A stretch of DNA of 8,838 nt from Tardiphaga sp. (GTDB lineage: Bacteria > Pseudomonadota > Alphaproteobacteria > Rhizobiales > Xanthobacteraceae), in contig JAQGJY010000432.1 in the NCBI GenBank assembly GCA_028290325.1, positions 1-8,838 of the forward strand, in the 5' to 3' direction. Below are positions 1 to 5,037 of this stretch, piece by piece (position 1 is the first letter of the stretch; each line of letters opens with the position of its first letter). Under the pieces are notes generated by a model. The model made no database searches. It was not told the origin of the DNA and saw only the letters and a program-made list of their open reading frames with translations. The translations under genes and the position numbers were made by a program.

Positions 1-172
1 CGGGCGTCATGATCGCCTTGAGAAGCCGTCGCTCCATGATCTTGAAGGTTTCGGATTGTTTGGAGCCCGGTTCCGCGTCGCAGTGATAGACGAACAGGCG
101 CGGCAGATACAGCATCCCGGCCATCCACGCGATGACCGCGATCACGTGCAAAGCTTTGATCCAATCGTACAT
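1..172 (-). CDS. hemJ: HemJ-type protoporphyrinogen IX oxidase, 5' end only
   Basis: Partial gene running off the left edge; only the first 57 codons are present. The start is the ATG at 172-170, read on the minus strand. The peptide begins MYDWIKALHVIAVIAWMAGM and continues LYLPRLFVYHC, followed by a segment ending ERRLLKAIMTP. This is the characteristic first membrane helix and loop of the HemJ/TIGR00701 family, including the early helix histidine (H9) and a second histidine (H30). HemJ is an inner-membrane heme-containing enzyme that oxidises protoporphyrinogen IX to protoporphyrin IX, the penultimate step of heme synthesis in many alphaproteobacteria lacking HemG or HemY. It is transcribed leftward, divergent from ppsR, and in relatives sits near hemE and rho, which would lie outside the window. 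No strong ribosome binding site is seen. Family assignment is firm; activity is inferred. Confidence 0.9.
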   Translation of the reverse strand, partial: MYDWIKALHVIAVIAWMAGMLYLPRLFVYHCDAEPGSKQSETFKIMERRLLKAIMTP

Positions 173-275
173 TTCTCGCTTGCTCGCGGTCTTTCAGCAT
201 GGAACCCGATCGCCGCTTGGTCGTTCAACGGCACGCGATACAGAGCCGAACGGGGCGGTTCCCGCAAGCATCCCT

Positions 276-330
276 TGCTTAAAACAATAATTTTAGAATC
301 TTAGGTTTGAGTCTAAGTAACGGTGATTAA
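276..330. other. AT-rich block, possible DNA unwinding element
   Basis: By hand count about 15 of 55 bases are G or C, in a window that is otherwise strongly GC-rich. It contains runs such as AAAACAATAATTTTAG and a small inverted repeat CTTAG (300-304) / CTAAG (313-317). It sits on the hemJ side of the DnaA-box-like motifs, the arrangement expected of an unwinding element beside DnaA sites. It could instead be only an AT-rich upstream promoter region. Confidence 0.4.
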
Positions 331-331
331 G

Positions 332-430
332 GCCAGCGACTCGTTGTCCCGATCTATCCCGGACTTGTTCACATCGGGTACGAATTATCCCCGATTCGCC
401 CGGGCTGTCAGAAGCTGTTGAGTCGCTGGC
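332..430. repeat. 11-bp perfect inverted repeat within the candidate origin
   Basis: GCCAGCGACTC at 332-342 is exactly repeated in inverse as GAGTCGCTGGC at 420-430. The arms are 77 bases apart and enclose the DnaA-box-like site at 365-373 and the TATCCC motif at 386-391. The spacing is too long for a simple hairpin, so a protein-binding pair or origin-organising element is more plausible than a terminator. Function unknown. Confidence 0.6.
365..373 (+). promoter_or_regulatory. DnaA-box-like site TTGTTCACA
   Basis: One mismatch (A to G at position 3) from TTATNCACA. It directly follows the TATCCCGGAC motif at 355-364 and lies between the arms of the 11-bp inverted repeat. Confidence 0.45.
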
Positions 431-460
431 ACTTGTGATCGGTTTGCGCGGGATTATCCC

Positions 461-489
461 GGGACAAATCCACATAACCCCACTATCAT
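461..489 (+). promoter_or_regulatory. Tentative sigma-70-like promoter toward ppsR
   Basis: GGGACA (461-466) and TATCAT (484-489) are separated by 17 bases, matching the -35 and -10 consensus at 4 and 5 of 6 positions. This would leave a leader of roughly 120 bases before ppsR. It overlaps the second copy of the origin-region motif, so transcription and origin binding could interfere. Pattern match only. Confidence 0.22.
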
Positions 490-525
490 TTTACGGACCG
501 TCCAATTCGTCCCGTGGGTGACGCC

Positions 526-534
526 TGTGCAGAA
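526..534 (-). promoter_or_regulatory. DnaA-box-like site TTCTGCACA (minus strand)
   Basis: The plus strand reads TGTGCAGAA; its reverse complement differs from TTATNCACA at one position (A to C at position 3). It lies in the ppsR-proximal half of the candidate origin. One-mismatch 9-mers also occur by chance, so the weight comes from clustering with the other sites. Confidence 0.35.
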
Positions 535-618
535 AAAACAGGGTTATCCCATGGTCCCCGCGTCGTGTGGCCAATACGTCCCCGTCGTCCACACTGACTC
601 ACAGGATACACAGAGCCC

Positions 619-1461
619 GTGGTGCCCACGTCAGGCAGCTATTTCCATCTTCATCTGGTGTCCGATTCGACCGGCGAGACGCTGATCACCGTCGCGCGCG
701 CCGTCGCCGCGCAATATGTGAACGTGACCTCGGTGGAGCATGTCTATCCCTTGGTCCGCAGCCAGAAGCAGCTCGATCGCGTGCTGACCGAGATCGAGGA
801 AGCGCCGGGAATCGTTCTGTTCACCTTGCTTGAGAAGGATCTGGTCGGGCGGCTGGAAGCCAAATGCCAGGAGATCAATTCGCCGAGCCTGTCGATTATC
901 GGACCAGTGATGCAGTTGTTTCAGGCCTATCTCGGCGCCGCCACGACTGGCCGCGTTGGCGCGCAGCACACGCTCAACGCCGAATATTTCAAGCGGATCG
1001 ACGCGCTGAATTACACGATGATGCATGACGACGGTCAACACACCGAAGGCCTCGAAGAAGCCGACGTGGTTCTGGTCGGCGTCTCGCGCACGTCGAAGAC
1101 CCCGACCTCGATCTACCTGGCGAATCGCGGCATCCGCACCGCCAACGTCCCGCTGGTGCCGGGCATCCCGCTGCCGCATCAATTGGAAACGCTGAAAAAC
1201 CCCCTGGTCGTCAGCCTGCACGCGACGCCGGAGCGGCTGATTCAAGTCCGCCAAAACCGGTTGCTGAGCATGGGCTCGGACAATGCGAATGTTGACTACA
1301 TCGATCGTCACGCCGTGGCTGAGGAAGTCACCTTCGCGCGCAGGCTCAGCGCCAAATTTGGCTGGGCATTGCTTGATGTGACGCGGCGTTCCATCGAAGA
1401 GACGGCGGCCGCCGTAATGAAGTTGCTCGCTGATCGCCAGCGTCAGCGGGTGATCGAGTGA
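619..1461 (+). CDS. ppsR: Pyruvate, phosphate dikinase (or PEP synthase) regulatory protein, DUF299 family
   Basis: A 280-residue protein of usual family length. It opens with VSDSTGET (residues 14-21), carries a conserved NYTMMHDDGQ segment (131-140) and the nucleotide-binding loop GVSRTSKTPTS (154-164), which together define the PPDK/PEPS regulatory family. These bifunctional cytosolic enzymes inactivate the dikinase by ADP-dependent phosphorylation of a threonine and reactivate it by Pi-dependent phosphorolysis, controlling pyruvate-PEP interconversion. In alphaproteobacteria the target is usually annotated as PPDK; the sequence does not separate the two options. Two GTG codons stand in tandem (619 and 622) and either could be the start; an in-frame stop at 595 rules out a longer form. 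No good Shine-Dalgarno site precedes them. This gene is the RP001 homologue that marks the origin side in Caulobacter and Rickettsia. Its stop overlaps the maf start by 4 nt. Confidence 0.92.
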   Translation: MVPTSGSYFHLHLVSDSTGETLITVARAVAAQYVNVTSVEHVYPLVRSQKQLDRVLTEIEEAPGIVLFTLLEKDLVGRLEAKCQEINSPSLSIIGPVMQLFQAYLGAATTGRVGAQHTLNAEYFKRIDALNYTMMHDDGQHTEGLEEADVVLVGVSRTSKTPTSIYLANRGIRTANVPLVPGIPLPHQLETLKNPLVVSLHATPERLIQVRQNRLLSMGSDNANVDYIDRHAVAEEVTFARRLSAKFGWALLDVTRRSIEETAAAVMKLLADRQRQRVIE

Positions 1462-2066
1462 CGATCTGGCGCGATCCGCGGAAACTGATCCTTGCGTCGC
1501 AAAGCTCGGCGCGCCAGGCACTGCTGCACAATGCTGGACTGCCATTCGATGCGATCCCGGCTGACATCGATGAGCGCGCGGCGCAGATTAGCTCCGGCCT
1601 AACCGAGCCAGGCCGCATCGCCGCCTTGCTGGCGCGCGCCAAAGCGGCGGACATTTCATCACGCCATCCCGGCCGCGTCGTGATCGGCGCCGATCAAACG
1701 CTGGCCCTCGGCCCGCGATTGTTCAATAAGCCCAATGGCCGCGAGCAGGCTTTCACGCAATTGCGCGACCTTGCCGGACGGACGCACGAGCTGCACGCTG
1801 CAATCGCCGTGTTGCGTGACAGCGAGGTTCTGTTCGCCGACGTGTCCATAGCGCGGATGACGATGCGCCCGCTGGGCGATGACGCCATCAACGCCTACCT
1901 TGACGCCGCCGGCAATAAGGTCACGACATCGGTCGGCTGCTACCAGCTCGAAGGGCTTGGTGTGCATTTGTTCGATCGCATCGCGGGCGATCATTTCACC
2001 ATTCTCGGCCTGCCGCTATTGCCGCTGCTCGGCTACTTCCGCCAAGCCGGCCTGACCGCGATTTGA
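1458..2066 (+). CDS. maf: Maf family nucleoside triphosphate pyrophosphatase (YceF-like)
   Basis: A 202-residue protein starting at the GTG whose GTGA overlaps the ppsR stop, indicating translational coupling. Family marks: LILASQSSAR near the N-terminus (residues 10-19), VVIGADQTLAL (74-84) with the catalytic acidic region, and EGLGVHLFDRIAGDHFTILG (165-184) with the following LPLLPLLGYFR. Maf proteins hydrolyse non-canonical or modified NTPs to monophosphates and PPi, a house-cleaning role, and have been linked to division control. The ADQ triad (rather than ADT) and the EGxGxxLFxRxxG stretch resemble E. coli YceF, which prefers m7GTP, more than YhdE, which acts on dTTP/UTP. That substrate call is inference from motifs recalled, not from an alignment. 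coaE follows after 10 nt. Confidence 0.9.
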   Translation: MTIWRDPRKLILASQSSARQALLHNAGLPFDAIPADIDERAAQISSGLTEPGRIAALLARAKAADISSRHPGRVVIGADQTLALGPRLFNKPNGREQAFTQLRDLAGRTHELHAAIAVLRDSEVLFADVSIARMTMRPLGDDAINAYLDAAGNKVTTSVGCYQLEGLGVHLFDRIAGDHFTILGLPLLPLLGYFRQAGLTAI

Positions 2067-2076
2067 GAGATCGACA

Positions 2077-2685
2077 ATGTTGATACTGGGACTGACCGGC
2101 TCGATCGGCATGGGCAAATCCACCACGGCGAAGCTGTTCGGCGAAGCCGGTGTGCCAGTCTATGACGCCGACGCCACGGTCCATAAAATCTATCAAGGCG
2201 AAGCGGCGCCGGCGGTTGAGGCCGCGTTTCCCGGCACAACGGTGGACGGCAAAGTCGATCGCGCCAAACTCTCTGCAATGGTGGTGCACGACGCCGAGGC
2301 GATGAAGCGCCTCGAACAGATCGTGCATCCGATGCTGCGCTCGCATCACCAACAGTTCCTCGACATGGCGGAAGCGTCGGGCGCGCCGGTCGCGGTGGTC
2401 GATGTGCCATTGCTGTTTGAGACCGGCGGCGAAAAACGCGTCGATGCGGTTATCGTCGTCACCACCGATGCCGCCACCCAGCGCGCCCGGATTCTGGCGC
2501 GGGACAACATGACGCCCGACAAGCTCGATGCAATTCTGGCGCGGCAGTTGCCCGATGCCGAAAAGCGCAAGCGCGCCGATTTCGTGGTGGATACCTCGCA
2601 TGGATTGGAGCCGGTCCGCGCCGCGATCAGAGACATTCTCGTCAAGGCTGCTACGATGCCGATCCGGCGAACAGACCAGAGATAA
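2077..2685 (+). CDS. coaE: Dephospho-CoA kinase
   Basis: A 202-residue cytosolic kinase catalysing the last step of coenzyme A synthesis: ATP-dependent phosphorylation of the 3'-hydroxyl of the dephospho-CoA ribose. The P-loop GSIGMGKST is at residues 8-16. It is followed by YDADATVH (29-36), the conserved VDVPLLFETG strand-loop (108-117), the lid-like region RARILARDN (136-144) and the terminal RQLPDAEKRKRADFVVDTS segment (156-174). All are typical of CoaE, and length matches the family (about 200). The ATG has a good ribosome site, GAGAGA at 2065-2070, spaced 6 nt. It is placed between maf and dnaQ; dnaQ begins 2 nt after its stop. In many alphaproteobacteria aroE sits just before coaE; here it is missing. 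Confidence 0.95.
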   Translation: MLILGLTGSIGMGKSTTAKLFGEAGVPVYDADATVHKIYQGEAAPAVEAAFPGTTVDGKVDRAKLSAMVVHDAEAMKRLEQIVHPMLRSHHQQFLDMAEASGAPVAVVDVPLLFETGGEKRVDAVIVVTTDAATQRARILARDNMTPDKLDAILARQLPDAEKRKRADFVVDTSHGLEPVRAAIRDILVKAATMPIRRTDQR

Positions 2686-2687
2686 CG

Positions 2688-3380
2688 ATGCGCGAGATCA
2701 TCCTCGATACGGAAACGACCGGCCTCGATCCGCTGCGCGGCGATCGGCTGGTCGAGATCGGCTGCGTCGAAATCTACAACCGGATGCCGACCGGCCAGAC
2801 TTATCACGTCTATATCAATCCCGAGCGCGATATGCCGATCGACGCATTCAACGTGCACGGCCTTTCCAGCGAGTTTTTGGCGGACAAACCAGTCTTCGCT
2901 GATGTCGTCGATAGTTTTCTAGCCTTCATCGGCGACGCGCCGCTGGTGATCCACAACGCATCCTTCGACGCGGGTTTCCTCAATGCGGAGCTGAAGCGCT
3001 GCGCGCGGGCGTTGCTGGAGCGCGATCGCCTGGTCGATACCTTGATGCTGGCCCGCCGCAAGCACCCCGGCGTGTCGAACCGGCTCGACGATTTGTGTTC
3101 GCGCTACGCGATCGACAATTCCAAACGCACCAAGCACGGCGCGTTGCTCGACGCCGAACTGCTGGCGGAAGTTTATATCGATCTGATCGGCGCGCGGCAG
3201 TCGCAATTGGTCCTGGCATCGGACAGCCGCGAGAATTTGGCACGCGGACCGGGCGAGATGCCGCGTCGCCAGCGCGAGACGGCCTTGATGCCGCGCCTGA
3301 CCGACGCCGACGTCATCGCGCATCGCGAGTTCGTCGCGACGCTCGGCGATAAGCCCGTCTGGGCGGACTACCGGGCGTAG
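2688..3380 (+). CDS. dnaQ: DNA polymerase III epsilon subunit (3'-5' proofreading exonuclease)
   Basis: A 230-residue DEDDh exonuclease. Exo I is DTETTG (D7, E9), Exo II is HNASFDAGFLN (D94), and Exo III is KHGALLDAELLAEVY (H150, D155), so all five catalytic residues are present. In the replisome epsilon removes misincorporated bases and binds the alpha polymerase. Just after the exonuclease domain lies QSQLVL (171-176), at the place and spacing of the E. coli epsilon clamp-binding motif QTSMAF; I infer a beta-clamp contact. The C-terminal segment (180-230) would be the alpha-binding tail. The ATG follows the coaE stop by 2 nt, with AGAGAT upstream inside coaE, so translation is probably coupled. 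Length is close to E. coli epsilon (243), which supports dnaQ over shorter RNase T-like relatives. Confidence 0.94.
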   Translation: MREIILDTETTGLDPLRGDRLVEIGCVEIYNRMPTGQTYHVYINPERDMPIDAFNVHGLSSEFLADKPVFADVVDSFLAFIGDAPLVIHNASFDAGFLNAELKRCARALLERDRLVDTLMLARRKHPGVSNRLDDLCSRYAIDNSKRTKHGALLDAELLAEVYIDLIGARQSQLVLASDSRENLARGPGEMPRRQRETALMPRLTDADVIAHREFVATLGDKPVWADYRA

Positions 3381-3393
3381 AATGATCTGGTCG

Positions 3394-3435
3394 TTCCGGG
3401 CGCACGCGCATCGTCGCGAGCGAACCCGGAATCTC
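3394..3435. repeat. Palindromic repeat at the dnaQ/secB convergent junction, copy A
   Basis: TTCCGGG (3394-3400) pairs with CCCGGAA (3425-3431), with a GC-rich 24-base loop that contains CGCG...CGCG. The first 13 bases from 3395 (TCCGGGCGCACGC) are identical to those of the palindrome at 7192, and the right ends are also alike, so both belong to one dispersed intergenic repeat family. It lies between convergent genes and may act as a two-way terminator, though no T-run follows. Apart from this I see nothing further in 3381-3514. Confidence 0.6.
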
Positions 3436-3514
3436 ATCAAGTTCAACTCGCCCAGAGTCCGGGGTTCTCGTCCGGCAACAGCCGCCCGAGCCCGGAAATG
3501 GCGCGGTGGAACGC

Positions 3515-3991
3515 TCAGCTCGGCTTCACCTGCTCGGCCGCCTGACGCTCCATGTTCTGGCGATAGAGACCGACGAAATCGACCGGGTCCAGCATCAAGG
3601 GCGGGAAGCCGCCATCGCGGACCGAGGTGGCGATGATTTCGCGAGCGAACGGAAACAGCAGGCGCGGGCATTCGATCATGACCAGCGGATGCAGGTTTTC
3701 TTCCGGCACGTTGGCAATGCGGAAGATGCCGGCATAGGCCAGCTCGAAGGAGAACATCACCGACCCTGCGTTCTCGGCCTTGCCTTCGATCGACAGGATG
3801 ACTTCGAATTCGCTGTCGGCCAGCTTGTTGGCGGCGACGTTGATCTGAATGTTGATCGCGGGCTGCTGTTGCTGCGGCGCCAGCGAGGCCGGTGCGTTCG
3901 GGTTCTCAAACGACAGATCCTTGGTGTATTGCGCCAGCACGTTGAGCTGCGGCGCTGCGTCTTCCGGCTGGACGCCGTTGCCATTCGTCAT
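3515..3991 (-). CDS. secB: Protein-export chaperone SecB
   Basis: A 158-residue chaperone that keeps preproteins unfolded in the cytosol and hands them to SecA. Diagnostic stretches are LNVLAQYTKDLSFENPNAP (residues 16-34), FELAYAGIF (82-90) and LHPLVMIECPRLLFPFAREI (100-119), then GGFPPLMLDPVDFVGLYRQ (127-145). The start is the ATG at 3991-3989: reverse-strand AGGAGA (3998-4003) lies 6 nt upstream, ideal for this ATG. The in-frame TTG one codon earlier would be only 3 nt away and is rejected. SecB homologues are often about 150-160 residues, so the gene is complete. It is convergent with dnaQ and divergent from the Tim44-like gene, so it is probably transcribed alone. A TATGAT -10-like hexamer lies upstream on the minus strand (about 4092-4097). 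Confidence 0.96.
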   Translation of the reverse strand: MTNGNGVQPEDAAPQLNVLAQYTKDLSFENPNAPASLAPQQQQPAINIQINVAANKLADSEFEVILSIEGKAENAGSVMFSFELAYAGIFRIANVPEENLHPLVMIECPRLLFPFAREIIATSVRDGGFPPLMLDPVDFVGLYRQNMERQAAEQVKPS

Positions 3992-4341
3992 CAAATCTCT
4001 CCTGGAGCGGTTGCGGGCAAACGGCGGAACCGAAAGCCGATGAAGTCACTTATGGGCAAGGATGTCGCCGGGGCGATTGGCTATCATAGGCCCGAGGCTT
4101 CCCACAAGGATGCTGACGGTGTTGCGGCACCTGCCTTGATTTGCCTGGGGTGGGAATGGGGCTACAGTCGCGTAATATCGGACAATCAGCGCGGTCCACT
4201 TCACGGACTGTGCCAAACCGCGCCATTGGCTCGGCTTGATTTCGTGCCTACATGTGCTGATGCCGACACGACCTTGGCGGTGCCCGGAACATGTTCTTTT
4301 GCCGGACCAACGCGCCGGCGCTGATCAGAAAGCAATGCGAC
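3992..4341. other. Divergent intergenic region between secB and the Tim44-like gene
   Basis: This 350-base stretch should hold both promoters. Toward secB (minus): the SD AGGAGA at 3998-4003 and a TATGAT hexamer near 4092-4097 without a convincing -35. Toward the Tim44-like gene (plus): TTGCCT (4141-4146) and TACAGT (4163-4168), spaced 16, a weak pair. Open frames cross it, but none has a ribosome site or recognisable product. I see no strong repeat or RNA structure. Confidence 0.35.
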
Positions 4342-5037
4342 GTGGATATTTATACCATCATCTTCCTGGCGCTGGCGGTCTTCATTTTCTTGAGGCTTCG
4401 CAATGTGCTGGGCCAGCGCAGCGGGGCCGAGCGGCCGCCGTTCGACCGCGCGGCCCGCGACATCGCGACGGGGCAGGATAATGTGGTGCCGCTGCCTGGC
4501 TCGACGGTCGAGGCGCCGATGGCGCCGAGTGCCGACGGCGCGCCCGCCGCCGATCGCTGGAAAGATATTGCCGCGCCCGGCACGCCTTTGGCGCAGGGTC
4601 TCGACGCCATTGCAGCCCAGGATTCGTCGTTCGATCCGAAGGACTTCCTCGCCGGCGCCAAGAGCGCCTACGAGATGATCGTGCTTGCCTTCGCCAACGG
4701 TGACCGGCGGGCGCTGAAGGATTTGCTCTCGCCCGACGTTCTGGAAGGTTGGGAATCGGTGATTTCAGCCCGTGAAAAGGCCGAGCACAAGACCGAGACC
4801 CGCTTCGTATCGATCGACAAGGCCGAGCTGGTCAGCGCCGAGGCGCGCGACAAATCGGCGGTCGTGACGGTACGCTTCGCCTCGCAAATGATCTCGGTGA
4901 CGCGCGACAAGACCGGAGCAGTGGTCGATGGCAATGCGGAAAAAGTGTCCGACATCATCGATGTCTGGACCTTCGCGCGGGACACCGCATCGCGCGATCC
5001 GAATTGGAAGCTCGTTCACACGGAAAGCGTTGCGTAA
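4342..5037 (+). CDS. Tim44/TimA-like inner-membrane protein
   Basis: About 231 residues from a GTG start. The N-terminus DIYTIIFLALAVFIFLRLR is a single membrane segment (residues 2-18) with a positively charged end. It is followed by a low-complexity Pro/Ala linker (50-95) and a C-terminal Tim44 domain (about 100-231) beginning DFLAGAKSAYEMIVLAFANGD and ending with the WTFARDT...NWKLV strand pair. Bacterial Tim44-domain proteins of alphaproteobacteria (TimA) are peripheral or anchored membrane proteins; their client is not settled, though the domain is the mitochondrial import motor tether in eukaryotes. I chose GTG 4342 because the hydrophobic segment then starts at once, with AGAAAG at 4329-4334; an in-frame ATG at 4291 would add 17 unconvincing residues (MFFCRTNAPALIRKQCD). 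It heads a three-gene run with mltA and smr. Confidence 0.85.
   Translation: MDIYTIIFLALAVFIFLRLRNVLGQRSGAERPPFDRAARDIATGQDNVVPLPGSTVEAPMAPSADGAPAADRWKDIAAPGTPLAQGLDAIAAQDSSFDPKDFLAGAKSAYEMIVLAFANGDRRALKDLLSPDVLEGWESVISAREKAEHKTETRFVSIDKAELVSAEARDKSAVVTVRFASQMISVTRDKTGAVVDGNAEKVSDIIDVWTFARDTASRDPNWKLVHTESVA

Larger units (their letters stand above)
173..618. other. oriC: Candidate chromosomal replication origin (oriC) between hemJ and ppsR
   Basis: This 446-base gap carries no credible gene. Seen in the sequence: an AT-rich block (276-330, about 73 percent AT) in otherwise GC-rich DNA; DnaA-box-like 9-mers one mismatch from TTATNCACA at 365-373 (TTGTTCACA) and 526-534 on the minus strand (TTCTGCACA); weaker two-mismatch matches at 466-474, 585-593 and 604-612; TATCCC four times in one orientation (355, 386, 455, 545); and an 11-bp inverted repeat (332-342 and 420-430). 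Known: in Caulobacter, Rickettsia and Sinorhizobium the origin lies next to hemE and the DUF299 gene (RP001 homologue, here ppsR), with maf, coaE, dnaQ and secB close by. Genes on both sides point away from the gap. Inference: this is oriC. No perfect TTATCCACA box is present, so the call is not certain; a plain divergent promoter region is the alternative. Confidence 0.6.

Noticed and set aside
264..295. Stem-loop GCAAG-CATCC-CTTGC followed by AT-rich DNA as a terminator
   Set aside because: The stem is only 5 bp, the tract is not a clean T-run, and neither neighbouring gene ends here.
56..304. 82-codon plus-strand frame at the left edge
   Set aside because: Antisense to hemJ and then runs into non-coding DNA.
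279..330. CtrA-type site (TTAA-N7-TTAA) in the candidate origin
   Set aside because: TTAA occurs at 279-282 and 327-330, but neither has a partner at the required 7-base spacing.
293..475. 60-codon minus-strand frame inside the hemJ-ppsR gap
   Set aside because: No ribosome site or recognisable product; it lies across the repeated origin-like motifs, which explain the sequence better.
631..1545. Long minus-strand open frame (304 codons) opposite ppsR
   Set aside because: Antisense to a clear conserved gene; Arg/His/Gln-rich composition typical of GC-rich shadow frames and no recognisable domain.
3506..4324. Plus-strand open frame (272 codons) across secB and its upstream region
   Set aside because: Mostly antisense to secB, no homology recognised, and it runs into the region expected to hold promoters.
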